Notes: generated from the sequence alone by a model not told the origin. A stretch of 64,000 nt of DNA from Seriola aureovittata (GCF_021018895.1 NC_079386.1:868001-932000); one strand, 5' to 3'. Shown: positions 1 to 13,079, counted from the first letter of the stretch. Translations and numbers: made by a program.

Positions 1-224
1 CACCACAGAATTAAAATACAACCTTGCTCAACATGTATGTTGTTTGAAGATGTAATATCATCTTTGTATTAAGCCTTACTGATGCCACACTCACATCATA
101 ACAGAATGGTTTGTAGAACCGGCAACGATTTCCTGTTATGTCACCACACAACTCAAGACAAATTTAAGATTGTAGAATTGGTCATATGATGGTTAAAACT
201 CTCTTGGACTGACAGTTTAGTGCT
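1..224. other. no feature seen
   Basis: Unique-looking AT-rich sequence at the window edge, with no ORF of note and no simple repeat. Confidence 0.5.
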
Positions 225-325
225 ACCTGTGACGGTGTGCCCCGCCCTCACCCGATGTCAGCTTGGATTGGCTCCAGCCCCCTCGCAACTCCAAAACAGG
301 ATAAATGGTATAGCAATCAATTATA
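225..325 (+). repeat. fragment of a common teleost dispersed repeat
   Basis: The string gtgccccgccctcacccgat, followed by a cagcttggattggctccagc-type stretch and ggataaatggtatagcaatc, matches the recalled fish repeat that runs 'cccgatgtcagctgggataggctccagcccc ... ggataagcggtatag'. It is diverged and short. The family name is not known to me. Confidence 0.5.
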
Positions 326-1240
326 TTCGTGTTGAATTGCTTGAGTGACTGACTGGCTAATGCATATTTCTTTATTGCTGTGTCTCAGTTTGCTCACTTC
401 CAAACTCACACTTGCTGTTTTGAGTGCATGAGTGCATTCACATCGACAAGTACCACAACATGCAGTAAACTATAAGTACCCAGATGGTTCACTCAAAACA
501 ATCAACAAAATTGAGTGTAAACCGATTGACACTTCTCATTCTTAGTGGTCGCCATCTTGGCTACGTAGACGAAGGGGAGTGACCACCAATGTATTTTCAA
601 ACTTTTGAAAATGGAGATCAGAAATTCACAGTTTCAGTCGTGACCATGTCCTTCTATAGCTAGTATTTTCCTAGGACTGGACATCAATGATGAGCTGCTC
701 TGCTTGATCAATGATTCTTTGTAATGTTTTCTGAAATTCCCAAAATGGTCCAAAAAAGACTATCTATCTATATTATCATATAAAAATCATCTATTATCAT
801 ATAAAAATCTATACATAGTAACTTTAAGGTAAATATCACGAGACAAAACTAAAGAAGGACTCTTACTGGAGTAATCTCAGTGTTAACGTTCCAAGCAGCA
901 GTAAGACATCAGAGCACATGGAGACGTTGATGAGGATTTTTGGTGTTTGAAGTCTAACTAGTGCTCATCCTGACTCTCTGGCTAAAGGCTCAGCTCTTCC
1001 TCTCACTCAGTCACTTTAAAGAGAATGATCTCCTTTGGAAGCCATTGGCTCTAATGAGATACTGTATTAAATGAAAGCGGTATGGGTGAAACAGCTACTT
1101 ATCACCACATTGTCTGATTCCAAGCCAGAAAACAGGTGCTGCTCTACCTCCACAGAAAACCCCAGAGAGGTGATTATTAGATGAGAGGGATTTGGACAGG
1201 GTGGCGCTGCCTTCAAGGATTACGCTCTTTATTGTTCATT
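326..1240. other. 5' flank, no gene seen
   Basis: No coding signal. At 372-600, wording such as gccatcttggctacgtag and gagtgcatgagtgcattcac looks like diverged fish repeat, but I cannot assign it. A small duplication (tatctatattatcatataaa / ctattatcatataaaaatct) lies at 762-812. Confidence 0.4.
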
Positions 1241-1380
1241 TCCCTTTCGCATTTTGCCCCTCTTCTTCACTTCTCTTTCTCACCTCCCCCGTCCTCTTCC
1301 TCTCTCGTTCCTCCGCTCTCCTCCCTTTGTCGTCTTGTTCTCTCTCCTCTGTCTGCTCTCTTCTCTTTCCTCTCTTCATA
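1241..1380 (+). repeat. polypyrimidine tract (C/T-rich, H-DNA prone)
   Basis: About 140 bp are almost wholly C and T on the + strand (ttctttctcacctcccccgt, ctctctcctctgtctgctct and similar). The derived ORFs at 1181 and 1192 are Ser/Leu/Pro-rich translations of this tract and are not genes. Confidence 0.7.
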
Positions 1381-2017
1381 ACAACATCAGGCCTGTTTGA
1401 TCTCAAAGCACTGAGAACCAGCAGCTACCACAGTGCCATCAAAAGCATCTCTGTGGTTGCTATGGTTATTCACTTAGAGACAATTACTATAGCAACGCTG
1501 TTTCCGAGGGCTGGGGAGGAAGTGGCTCAGCAGGAGTCCAGGTGGAGACGCGCAAAACACACACACACACAGCACATTGACAAACACACAGTACGGATTC
1601 ATGTTGGTGTAGCAGTGAACGCAGCTTTTCCTCTCCGCCACCACAAGATGCTGCAAATCCAAGTTGCCAGTCAAATGCAGATACATCAAGTGTAACATGA
1701 GAAAGGTCCGTTTCTGTTTAGCCAGAGTGGAATTATTATTTTCAGAATATCTAGAAGCTGGACAGATATTACTCTCCCCAGAAAGTTGGGCATAAATTAG
1801 AGTTTGAATAACGTCATTCAGTTTTGAGGAAGCGATGGATCAACGGTACAATAGTAACAAACCTGGCAACCTCAATGTAACAACAGCTATTGTGTACAGA
1901 CAAAGCAGGGCTTGAAAGATCTGTTTGCCAGTTTTTTTTTATAAACAAACCTGGGATATTTGATGTTTTCTTAAATTTATTTTTAAAATGTTTTTAAATT
2001 GCATTCATATATTTTCT
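1381..2017. other. 5' flank with a pair of weak X-box-like sites
   Basis: GTTGCTATGGTTAT (1456-1469) and ATTACTATAGCAAC (1483-1496) resemble RFX sites, with three and two departures from the consensus. A short (CA)8 follows at 1557-1571. No coding exon is recognisable. Confidence 0.35.
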
Positions 2018-2236
2018 ACTACTACAGTATTTACACAGGTAAAATAATTAACTTGTTGACTGAGCACAAAACATTGTACAGTTACTTAACTAGAATCACC
2101 CCCCCCCCCTCGCAGCTTTATGCCTCCGCCAACCAGACATGTTGCACTTTACATCCATGTCTGTGATCACATGTTTGGCCATTTAAGCTGATTCTGGTCG
2201 AACACGAGATTCACCGGACACCAGTGATGAATAAGT
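2018..2236 (+). repeat. dispersed repeat, copy 1 of a local pair
   Basis: It runs from ctactacagtatttacacag through tgtacagttacttaact, a C-run, ctttatgcctccgccaac and gctgattctggtc to accagtgatgaataa. The same order recurs at 3062-3411, where extra sequence sits before the last block. The wording matches a repeat common in percomorph genomes as I recall them. The two copies lie about 1 kb apart, same orientation. Confidence 0.7.
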
Positions 2237-2335
2237 TGGGCGAGGGCGAGACACCCTGGACACAGATAAACAACCATTCACACTCACATTCACACCTACA
2301 GGAAATTTAGAGTCGCCAATGAACTTAAACTGCAT
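2237..2335 (+). repeat. fragment of a common teleost dispersed repeat
   Basis: The block acaccctggacacagataaa, aaccattcacactcacattc, acacctacaggaaatttagagtc resembles the recalled fish repeat 'acaccctggacaggtcgccag ... caatttagagtcaccaa'. It is probably the same family as 225-325 in the other orientation. Confidence 0.5.
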
Positions 2336-2339
2336 GTCA

Positions 2340-3061
2340 CACAGATGGTGAAGTAGTGAACTGAAGCCAGATTCGACGATGATGCTTCTGACACATTTAA
2401 CGTCACTTCATCTCACACGATTAATTATATATTTAATTAGTCAGAAACATTCAGGCCAACAGTGTTGGATTGTGTTCATGTCTGTATAAAAACCTCTCCA
2501 TTTGAAAAGATGCAGGTCAAACCAAATGCTTTACATCTATAATTGATTATTGAAGTGAAAGTTCGCCCACTAGCTGTTGTAAACAGAACAATATGCTTGT
2601 GGAGTGTAAAGTTTAACATCTGTTATAATATATATATATATATATATATATCAGCTCATTTCTACTGCAGTGAAGTCACACAGGAGCAAACTGTGAAGCA
2701 CACACTGTATCATCTCAGACTGACAGTGTTGAACTCACTGTCTGTGCAGTGTCCTGATCTGCATCCCTCTCGATCGTCTGTTTGAAGCTGGATTACAGAT
2801 GGGTATCATCATCAGCGTCTCCTTCATTTTTTCAGAGAGGGATCAATAGATGGCTGATCTGAGCCTGCGTCATCAGTCACAGCTGCCTCGTTGGCAGGAT
2901 CACAGACCAGATCAGATGAAACATCATCACGCTATGGATCAGCCTGTTAGCACAATCAATCGCTCATCACTGCTTTTTTTAGCCACTGTCCTGTTCAGGT
3001 CATCAGCAGCTGCCAGTAGCCTCATTACACCCTGCAGTGACACTGTCACGGTGTACTGTAT
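2340..3061. other. 5' flank; (AT)n array, no gene seen
   Basis: It contains a pure (AT)13 run at 2625-2651 and otherwise ordinary AT-rich sequence. The short ORFs at 2543 and 2850 show no known domain. Confidence 0.5.
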
Positions 3062-3720
3062 CCTACTACAGTATTTACACAGGTACAAAGACTAACCTGT
3101 TGATTGAGCCCAAAACACTGTACAGTTACTTAACTCCCCCCTCGCGGCTTTATGCCTCCGCCAACATCCATGTTTGCCCTCGTATGTGTTCACACGTTTG
3201 GCCATTTGAGCTGATTCTGGTCAAACACAAAGTTGTAGCCATGACAGCAAAAAGGCTGCATGTGAAGACTGTTTCCGTCACTGCGGTGCGACAAGGCGTT
3301 CCCATTTACAGGGATTCCTCAAATGCAGCCGAGAAATGCGTCCTTCCAACGGGGTGGATCCTTCGTGGCCCAACCAATCCCAAGACTCACTGGACACCAG
3401 TGATGAATAACTTTTCAATAACTTAGGCCTTCGTGGTCTAAGTGGTCTTGGGAGGCCACGCCTTCGTAGACCGTGTCCAATGAATGTCATCACTTAATTT
3501 TATCCTTATTGACATTCGAGTTAAATTGTGTCATAACTAGTGAATGAATTCTTGAGTTAGGGCCAAAAACATGTTTGGTGAGGTCACGGTGACCTTGACC
3601 TTTGACCTTTGACCACTAAATTCTAATCAGTTAATCTTTGAGTTCAAGTGAAAGTTTGTGCCAAATTTGAAGAGATTCTCGAAAGGTGTTCCTGAGATAT
3701 CGACTTCACACGGCTGCAAA
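3062..3720 (+). repeat. dispersed repeat, copy 2, with its downstream body
   Basis: 3062-3411 repeats the 2018-2236 unit with an added middle portion. From about 3560 to 3710 comes a body typical of fish repeats: a 'gaccttgacctttgacc' run, ctaatcagttaatctttgag, gtgccaaatttgaagagatt and cctgagatatcg. The ORFs overlapping it are chance. Confidence 0.65.
3582..3614. promoter_or_regulatory. nuclear-receptor half-site cluster with a consensus ERE
   Basis: GGTCACGGTGACC (3582-3594) is an exact estrogen response element (GGTCAnnnTGACC). It is followed by TTGACC, TTTGACC and TTTGACC, which on the - strand read as AGGTCA-type half-sites in DR1-like order. All lie inside a dispersed repeat. Activity is not shown by sequence. 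Confidence 0.5.
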
Positions 3721-5505
3721 CACAAGAACGCAGCTTCACAGATGACTGCCATCGTCCTCTATTCTTCTTCTGTCTTTTTTTTTGTTTGTTTTTTTAGAGG
3801 TGTAAATGTTATCAGGTTGAAATCATGTAAATGGAATCTTAGACAAATTGAAATTTTGTCTGCACTATAGCAGATTAAAAGTTAAGAGGATGATTCATCC
3901 TCGAAGGACGATGAATATTTGAAATATCTTCGTAACCAAACAATTGACCAACTGACATGACCATCCTTCAGGCAGCTAATGCAGCTTTAAATTTTAAAGA
4001 TGTTGTCCATAACATTTAACTGTCTGTATTAAAGGATTTATTCACAGTGAACTCGTCACTGCTGCTGCTCACTTCATGTAGAAGAGTTTTTGCGGAGAAG
4101 GCAGAAGTCATCAGGCGCTCACCTCAGGACCCGTGAGGCTCAAACGGCTCCATCCAGTCTGGAGGAGTGGGCCTCAGTGGGCTCTGCAGCCTGTGGAGGA
4201 TTAGACTCTGGGATGTTGGGAGATACAAATGCAGAGACAGAAATCTTCATGAAGTGCACCACAAACCAGATATACAGTCCCCCCCCCCCCATTCACCCAT
4301 CCCTTGATACCCCATCCACCCTCCCCACTTCTCCACCTCTCATGAAATATTCAGCCTGGTGCTCAGCCAGATGCCCCCCCCCACCTCTCCACACACACAC
4401 ACACACACACACATACACACCCCCACCAGGCAGCCAGCCAGCTGACAGGGCACGTGGCTCACTGAGGGGTACAAAGGGTGGGGACACAAAGAGCAGGTTG
4501 GGCTTTAAGATAAAGAGCAGGGGGATTTTCACGAGGCTTGCCTGCTCATAATGAACCCACCAACAGGCTGATGGTGCGGCCAACAACTTAACTGTGGGGG
4601 TTTCTTCATTCCAACTTTAACGGTGGTGGATTACAAAACTGAGCCATGAACTGTTTCTCAAGTGCTTCTCTGTGACATCACAAAGCCTCAAATCAAATAC
4701 CCCAATTACAAATCCCTCTGCTTACATGCAGATCCATGGTTGAAGTGACCCTGGGGGTGTCCCTGGGGTCAGAATGCAAAATGCAACTGGACAGTTCCAC
4801 GGTTTGGGTATGCTATGCTAGTAGCGGCTAACGTAGCCCGTAGCCTGCAGCAGAGATGATGGTCTCCTTGAGCTCTTCTTTCTAACTCCACACCCTCAGA
4901 TTTTTCTTTTTTACTTTTCACACTTGAAGTTTATTTCTTCACTTTTCATGCTACATATACTCTATGCTACGTCCTGCATTAACACTCGGTATTAGACTTA
5001 AATTTGCTGATAAGTGTAACTCCTGGTGAGACTGTGTGAAACAGTGGATTATCAAGGCCCTTTATGCTTTGAGGCCTGAAGCCATTTGGTACGCTCGCCC
5101 TTTGGGTAATCCACATTTGTGCATAATCATGGTCTTTCCTGAAAGTTAATCCCTCTGTTCTCTAAGAATCCTGTGTTACCGAAAGAGAGGAACACAAGCT
5201 TAGACACACAACTGATTTGTTCTCATCGGCTTCGCCCCGGTGCAGAGATACAGGCTAAAATATGACTAAATCCTGTTTCACTGATGATATTAATAAAAGA
5301 AAAACACATTTTCTCCATTTGTTTTTTTTTGTCTTCTATGTATCGGTCTCTCCGCTCTTCTTTCTTCCTGCCCGTCGCTTTAGATTTGTCTCCCGCTCTT
5401 GTTAAAGTGTGACAGACACGTCCACAATAGCATCTCTCAAAGTCACTTCCTAGGACTCTGAGCCGTGTGCTGCTAAATCACTTTGATTGCATGGGGAAGC
5501 CTTAA
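3721..5505. other. 5' flank, no gene seen
   Basis: Contains T-runs at 3775-3795, C-runs at 4279-4290 and 4375-4382, and (CA)n at 4390-4421. The ORFs at 4090 (+) and 4293 (-) run through the CA array and show no domain. The rest is ordinary AT-rich sequence. Confidence 0.5.
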
Positions 5506-5514
5506 TGTGTGTGT

Positions 5515-5595
<81 letters not shown>

Positions 5596-5662
5596 TGTGT
5601 GTGTGGGATATGAGGCATTCAGTGAAACTGTGGAATGTGGGAGTTCCTTTTGTCTTGTTGTC

Positions 5663-5736
<74 letters not shown>

Positions 5737-5819
5737 TAATGCCATTTTTTCCCTCCAACACATCACAGCCGGGCATTCTAATGGAAGTGGTGTCAGGCCA
5801 GGTCAGTGTCACTGAGGCC

Positions 5820-5889
<70 letters not shown>

Positions 5890-6039
5890 CAGAGTTGGTC
5901 TGGGAAACAGTTTGAAAAGACTTTTTCTCCTTCAGGTCATAAAGTGAAGAATCTCACTTTCTTCTTTGTGTTTTAATTTAATAGGAGGAGAACAGAGAAC
6001 TCCCTTGTTTCGGCTTTTGTTCACAGTTCCCAGGCACAC

Positions 6040-6099
<60 letters not shown>
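5506..6099. repeat. cluster of four long GT/CA microsatellites
   Basis: Four dinucleotide arrays lie within about 600 bp: GT at 5506-5605 (two TATG interruptions), GT at 5663-5733 (two TTTG interruptions), GT at 5824-5888, and CA at 6035-6099. About half the block is alternating purine-pyrimidine. The ORFs here are poly-Thr/His or Cys/Val translations of the arrays. Confidence 0.95.
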
Positions 6100-6103
<4 letters not shown>

Positions 6104-7468
6104 TTGGTTAAGCAGGGTCTCAGCCTTTACATAGCCAGTCAATGCGTGTGTGTAACTTCCCAGTGATTACACTGTTTACACACTGTTCCACCTTGTTGTA
6201 TGTTGTGTGTGTGTCTTTTTCACTCTTTTTGCGCTGGGTTCTGCGAACACATCTGTGCCTGCTAACAACCACAGATAGCCGATGAGGACCACTCACCAAC
6301 ACCAACACTTCCTGTTGGTGAGTGGCTCATTTGGCTGCTTTGGGATCAGGTAGGGGGCAGTGAGGAGGAGGTTTGTCTTAAGATGTGGTCAGATAGTATG
6401 GACAAGTTGTTTGAATCACACCGAGGCCTTAACGACATCGCCCTCCTGCCACCTGTGTTTGGCATGCTTGTCAGAAAAACAATAGAAACACACTTTGTTG
6501 GAGAGTATTTGATCAAACTACCAATTCTGTTGTATTTCTGTTTGAATATTCTTAATATTTGATCCGTCTGTGTAACAGTTTAAGTGTTCAATTAAAATGT
6601 ATTCTCTTAAACTGTGTGTACAGTATTTGTGTGGCCGTCTACCTGCATTGAATGGAACATCATCGCCCACAGTAAAGGACAAACAGCCACTTCAGCTAAC
6701 ACTGGAAGACAGCTCCATTTATAAAGGAAAGTAATACAACAACTATACGGCTTTAAAAAAAGAAGATTAGAAGCTGACTGTGTTCTTTGAACTGATAGGA
6801 AGTGTCATGTGTGCTGTTGGTATCCTGCTCAGAGTATCTTTTTCTGTTGGCAAACATCAGCCAGGGGGGAGGATAATTGCTGACAGTGCCTCATTAGAAA
6901 ATAATTGCTCTGCATCCACAACCATATTGCTGTTGTAAAAGTTTAATGAGTGTTCTGAAGCTGCGTTTGCAATAAAATCCTGTTCAAATTGTTCTGTGGT
7001 GTTCACAGAATTGCACATAAATGTCCAAGAAGTGAATACACACTGTGTATAGTCTGTCAGTTGTCATGGCGTCATGAGTTTTTTTTTTAGATGTTTGCTT
7101 TGATTGAGGATTAAGAGACGAATCTGCTCGACCAGCAAGAGGAACGCTCTACCCCTTGTTCTCTGTTTTATAGTCTGAAGTATCTCATCATCTACATGCC
7201 TGCTGGAGCGCTTTGACTTTGTTTTTTTTAATAACTGCTTGACCTCAGGCCTAGCACCACCATTAGGTCAAATGTTTCATACACAATCATCTGTCATTCC
7301 ACCTTAGCACCAGTTTTTTTTATACTGCTTTTACAGTCAACTGTAGGTTGCATGGCAACACGTAAGTTAAGTCTAGCACTTCCTGGGGGATTGTTCTCAG
7401 TCCAAATCTGAAATATAATCTCAGCAGCATGTTCTTGGTGTACCTGAGTGTCTCTTCCTAGGTGGAGA
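6100..7468. other. 5' flank, no gene seen
   Basis: A small hairpin (tcaccaacaccaacacttcctgttggtga) lies near 6292-6320. The remainder is AT-rich with T-runs (7078-7088) and no coding signal. Confidence 0.5.
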
Positions 7469-7974
7469 CATAGACTGTAAGTAAAGTTGGATGTAGTATC
7501 TGAGACGTCACCCACAGGTTTCTGAACGGTTTTGAAGCTCAGAGTGAGCTGCTCTACCAGCGCCATCTTGGCAATTTCTGATTCTGCCCCTAACTCCCAG
7601 CTAATCCAAAAATGGACAAAGAGGATGGGTGTGTGTAGAGCTGAGACTTTGGTGCAAGCATGCGCTCGCCCACCTGTCACTCCAAGAGGCCACGCCCTCA
7701 ATTCTCCATAACTTTAAGCCTTAATAAAATGTAAACAGGTGAGTCATAGAAACAGGTGTCATGAAGGAGGAAATTAGCTTTAGAGACCAAAACTGTTTTT
7801 GTATCAGGCTGTAAACATGTTTATTTTCTGCTGTAAAGTTGGATATTTTAACATGGGAGTCTATGGGGACTGACTCACTGTTGGAGCCAGACTCTAGTGG
7901 TCATTAGAGGAACTGCAGCTTTCAGCACTTCAGTGTTGGCTTCATGTTTCAGTCTGAGAGGTTGATGCTTGGTT
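7469..7974 (+). repeat. ~510 bp dispersed repeat, copy A
   Basis: It starts catagactgtaagtaaag and ends gaggttgatgcttggtt. It is homologous over its whole length to 30801-31320, sharing exact blocks such as accagcgccatcttggca, aactcccagctaatccaaa, acaggtgtcatgaaggagg and gttggagccagactctagtgg. There are no long TIRs, no poly-A tail and no evident target-site duplication, so the class is unknown. The - strand ORF at 7294-7701 is chance within it. Confidence 0.85.
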
Positions 7975-9213
7975 GGGCATGACCAGAAAATCTCCAGAAG
8001 GAAAATCCGAATCAGATGCCCAAACTACATCAACTGACTCCTCTCACTGTGAATGGGCAGCACTTAATCTCTGAGTTTCTCCCTGATGTCCAGGCTCCTC
8101 CTCATGTCCCAACCCACCCTGGGTTCCCTTCTTCTCCTTATTACACAAGCCCTTTGGCTTTCTGACAGTCAAGAGATACACAATTGTGATTTGTTCACAA
8201 GATGCAGTATCGTAATGAAAGTCACCTTCCCTCTAACACTACACTGAGGTCAAACTTTAGGTCTTCAGCCACACAAACCTGAATTAAGATTAAGAGAAAT
8301 TATTTGTCTTTTAAAAACAAGACATTTTCTCTTCTTTAATAATGATTTAGGTGATCAGCTCTTTTCGCTCATGGTCAGCTCCATTCATCTCTCTATGGAA
8401 ATGATTGTAATCCAATTAAAGTTCTTGTATCTTCCGGGCTATTGATTTGGAGCAGGAGCGTACATCTTAGGAGGCTACACTTACAGCAACAAACATCTAC
8501 TGTACTACATGATTTATAATGTGCAAGACTAAGATTTTTCTATATACATAACAGACATTGCAGTCCAGTATTGCAAGGCTAATTGAGAAGTTCTTTTGAA
8601 GTACTTCTGTAAAGTGGATTATTGCAGCTGTAGTGTTTGGATTTATAGTTAAAGGTCCTGAATTAAATTCCTGAAAAACCATGATGAGTTATTAATCCTA
8701 ACTGTAAAACCAGTGGACATTCGGTCAAGGGAGTTTTTAAATATTGATGACTTTATCAATCTGCATTTTTGGTTACATTAAGTGCAGCATTAGGTAACTG
8801 CTGACAGGCAGTGTTTTCCAGGAAGTAGCAGCTTTCCAGGAAGTTAAAGGGCCCATGTCAATGGGGTCCTTAAAGTGACTTTTTTTTTATCAACTACTGA
8901 CTGCTGAACAAAGAACAGACTTGATGTGTAGAAAAAGATTTTTTTCTACAGTGTGATCTTTAGTGTGACAGTGTGCCGCCATAGAGACGTGTCACACCCT
9001 GTCTGAATGTTTCCCGCTGTGGATATATCAGGTCAGAAATATGCAACAGATGGTGTTGGACTAATAAGGTGTACAATTAACATATCTGCCTGTGTTTGAT
9101 GATAATGATGGTATTTCTATCTTGTTAGGTCCCTGCTCTGGTCCAGTCTGGTCTGGTCAGAAGGGTAGATATGATGCGACTGAACCCCCAACACACACAT
9201 ACGCACATGCACG

Positions 9214-9253
<40 letters not shown>

Positions 9254-10523
9254 ACATTCTTTCTCCTGGTCCTCCTCTTCCTCCTGTTCCTCTCTTCCAT
9301 CTGCTCCTGTCGCCATCCTTCCCTCCTTGCTGCAGGCAGGTGCCATCACACAGGTGTGCCCTCTGGCATTTGCAAGAGTGGTGCCAGTAAGAGGTCCATG
9401 AAAAAGAAAAAAAAGAAGTATGATCTCAGTATCATTTATAAAATTGATTTTCTCTCCTTTGGAAGAAGTCTATTATTGAAATTCTGATTAAAATGCTTCA
9501 GCAACAGAAAAAGGAAAAGGGTAGTCTGTGTGAAGTGGTGGTGGTGGCAGGGGGATTCTAATACCAATTTAATATAATTTTAATATACATTTTTTCCATG
9601 CTAATCAGTTTATTTGCCAACAATCACTAATAACAACCAGAACACAATATTGAAATCACACTGGTTTTCTACCAGTTGTATTTGAGTGTGACGAACTGTG
9701 AAGTGATAGAGTAGCAGATTGGAAATAAATTATAACGTGCAAATGGCGAACTACTTCTAAAGGAGGTATTCGTAGCGAGTTCGACATCAAACTTCATTCT
9801 GTTTTTTTACCAGGAGCTGTCTCCAGAGGGGAAGAGATTTGTTAGCATGCTAACCAGCTAGCTCCAATTAACATTGCCCTGAAGACGTAGCTGCTCAGAG
9901 GACGTATTATAACCTCTTGTATTATAAACACAACAGCTGTTATAAGATCAAACGTAGATACCAAGATACAGGCCCTGAACCAAACTGTTGGATGAACAGA
10001 CAAAAACAGTGTGTTTTTCTGTGGGATCACATTTAGATGGCGCTGTACACAGCTGGCAGGGCTGTAGCTCCAGCACCATCGTACTGAACACAGTGGTCAT
10101 GTCTTCCTCCGGAATTTGGAGAGTTTAGCAATCAAGGGGGATTTACATTGTACAATAAAAAAAAAGGTTATTTTATAGGCACATTCTAGTATTTCTAAAC
10201 TAACTTTTTTTAAATGTGACTAATTTAGACCAACCAAAAACCAACACCAAATTATATACGTTATAAATACGCCATTGACAAACTGAAAAAAATATTTTGT
10301 TATTATTCTTTGCTTATTATCAACTTCTTGTGTCTACTAAGATTTTTTCGTGGGGGTGGATGTGCACTGGGGGACTTGGACTCGTGACCTCAGTACACAT
10401 AAAATCATGGCTGTAGTCTGTCCGTCCGTCCCGTACAGTCACCTGAACTCACCTCACTGCCTCACACACACCAGGAGCTGTCAGAGCAGCTGACAGGAGC
10501 AGGTGTTACCATAGTTAACGTAT
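7975..10523. other. 5' flank, no gene seen
   Basis: The main simple repeat is CA-type at 9191-9250, followed by a C/T-rich run to about 9330. Short A-runs lie near 9400 and 10158. The ORFs at 8497, 9092 and 9842 have no recognisable domain. Confidence 0.5.
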
Positions 10524-10823
10524 ATGTGTGTGTGTGTGTGTGACTGATGCAGTGTGAAGCGGTCCATGAGGGAGAGAAACAGAAATCTATTAACCATAAT
10601 ATCCACAGGCTCTGTCTCATTTTTAACATTTCTCATTTTCGGTGTGTGTGTGTGTGTGTGTGAGCAGAAGACGAGTCGGTGATGGAGAAGACTCCGTTTT
10701 TCAGTCATTAATGGGAGGCTGCTCCAACCTGCTGTGACCGGGAGCCCATAGCCAGGGGCAGTCATTAAGATACAGACAATCAATGCTTTTTCAAAGGAAC
10801 TCATAACATGTATGTGTGTGTGG

Positions 10824-10865
<42 letters not shown>

Positions 10866-10961
10866 GAGGGGTGTGTGGGTACACATGGATTTAAGACCTG
10901 GCTGCCTTCAGACAACAAAGACTGACAAGGTGGAGTGGATTTGCTGTGTGTGTGTGTGTGT
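10524..10961 (+). repeat. cluster of four GT microsatellites
   Basis: GT arrays lie at 10524-10541, 10641-10662, 10810-10862 (interrupted by GG and GC steps) and 10945-10961. The - strand ORF across them (10481-11071) is Thr/His-rich because of the arrays and is rejected as a gene. Confidence 0.9.
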
Positions 10962-13079
10962 CTGGCTGTGTAATCCTCACTGGGTGGAAGTTTACAGACT
11001 GAATCCGCAGAGGAGGAACCTGAACCGGCTTCGCTTTCACAGTTGAGTAAAGAAACATGGAGCTTTGTCACACCACATCTCGACAGTCATTTAAATCCAG
11101 TTATCGTGCTGCCAGACTCACGAGAGGAGACTTACTTTGTTTGTGCTGCAGGCTCTAACTTTTGATCCTCTATGAATGTACAGTGTAAAAGGATGATCGG
11201 TCCAATCTCATTCAATTCAATTAAGTCATTTGTCATTTTAATTTTTAACCAAATTGCCAAACATTTCCTGGTTCCTGCTTCTTAAATGTGAATATTCTCT
11301 GCTTGTGTTTGTTTTATATCATTGTGAGCTGAATCTCTGTTTGCAAATGTCGCGTTGAGCACTAGAAGACCGAAACAGTTCATGACTAAATGACTAAATG
11401 ATTAAGCAGTTATTTTTAAAAAAATCTAATTAATTGATAATGAAAATTGTTGCGGCCTTAATAATATTCTTCTTTCACATAAAATAACATTAGTGAAGGT
11501 CTGTGTTTCTTACATAGTTTGAAATATTAAAATATGCAAATCCAAGATTGGCAGTCAGGTTCCATTAACCGTGAGGTTGACGGATGTTTCCATTAATATC
11601 TTTGCAATAATACAGCATACATTAATAAAGTTAATCTAATCTAAAAACATGGCTCATATGCCGAGCTCGAGGCCTAAAAGCAGGCCTCTAAAATTTGGTT
11701 AAAATAGAGTAACAGACAACATGATTCATTTTAGGCCTTTATTATACGTCTATCTTCTATTTTGCTCACGTTCCACTATTTTTATGAATGTAAGAGTTTG
11801 GTAAACCAATTTCAAGCACCAAAACAATTCATCCACATCAGTCAAGTTGTGTCTTCACAAGGGAAAACTGTGCTTCAGCATTTGGGCCAATTTATCTCTT
11901 TGCAGGGTCAAAAAGGGGCCTCATCATAGAAAGAAAGTTTGTCCTGAAAATTGAGATATAAAACACTTGGGTATTGTTTTATATGCAAGTACCTAAAGAA
12001 ATAATGTAGAAATTGAGAAAAAACCCTCAGACCTAAGACGGTTAAATGGAAATATTCTAGATGTCTTCCTGGGGTCAGCCCTATGTTCCCACATTTCTTA
12101 GAACTTTTTTTTTTCACAGAAAATTTTTTTGAAAATTGTGGGAATGTGGCAAGTGAATATCTTCTTTGTCAGGTTTTGATATGAAGCCAGTTTGTTATTG
12201 TTGGGTTCTGGAAAGTCGGAAACACAAGTCATTTGTTGTTTGTCCATCTTTTAGTTGAAGCGGCGGTCCGCTGCGATTGGCTGTGGCCACAAAAATCCGA
12301 GCAGCTCAGGTCAGACTTCGGCGTAGCCGTGCTCCAAACTGTGGACACCACACACAGTCATGAAGGAGGCTTGGGTGATATCCAGAGTTTTATATCTTGA
12401 TACTGTGCAGTCCAAATATCACGATGTACAATATTTGGGGGCTTATAGTTCCATTTTTGTACTTTATGTTTCATGTTTTTTTTTATAATAAGAAGTAAGT
12501 GAAGCAGTGAAATGAGAGTCGGACTCAGCAGCAGGGCAAACTATGTGAAACGGCAAAAGTAAAAAAGTGTGGGAAATAAGGCCATGCATTGTACAGTTTA
12601 ATTAGACTCTACAAAATCATTAATATACAATATACCTAAGACACTATGAATACAAGCAGCTTTGTTGTTAAAAGTTACTGGAAATGACTTTGACAGTAAC
12701 AGATTGTTGGCTGTGTAGTCACCATGAGTGTGTGTTACCAGAGTGTAAACACTTACACCAGTAACCTGGCACTAACAGCAATGTTATTATCAATGAATTA
12801 GTCCGTCTTTGCTCAGTAAACAGATGACTGATCAGTCTATGAAGTGTAACTGGGAGCAACAAAAAGAAAAACATAAGACACATAATCAATGTTGTGTTGC
12901 TCAAAGACCCAAAGATATTAAATTTGCCTGTCTCATGATGTATTTTACTACAGTTACATTCATATTTTTATTGTTTTTAATTTGTGTGTCATCACTGTCA
13001 TATCTGACACCTTTCATCTCTAGCTCTGGGTTCTACTTGTTCTTAAAAGAAGAAGAAAAAACACACACATAAGGCTGCT
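10962..13079. other. 5' flank, no gene seen
   Basis: Mostly AT-rich. A short GC-rich patch at 12255-12345 contains gcggcggtccgctgcgattg and a CCAAT-type ATTGG, about 1.2 kb before exon 1a. It could be a distal element or a repeat piece. No exon is seen. Confidence 0.45.

Noticed and set aside
5450..5915. Long ORFs of Thr-His or Cys-Val repeats on both strands
   Set aside because: They are direct translations of the GT/CA microsatellites and exist in several frames at once.
10481..11071. 196-codon - strand ORF
   Set aside because: It runs through four GT arrays; its Thr-His stretches come from them and the rest shows no domain.
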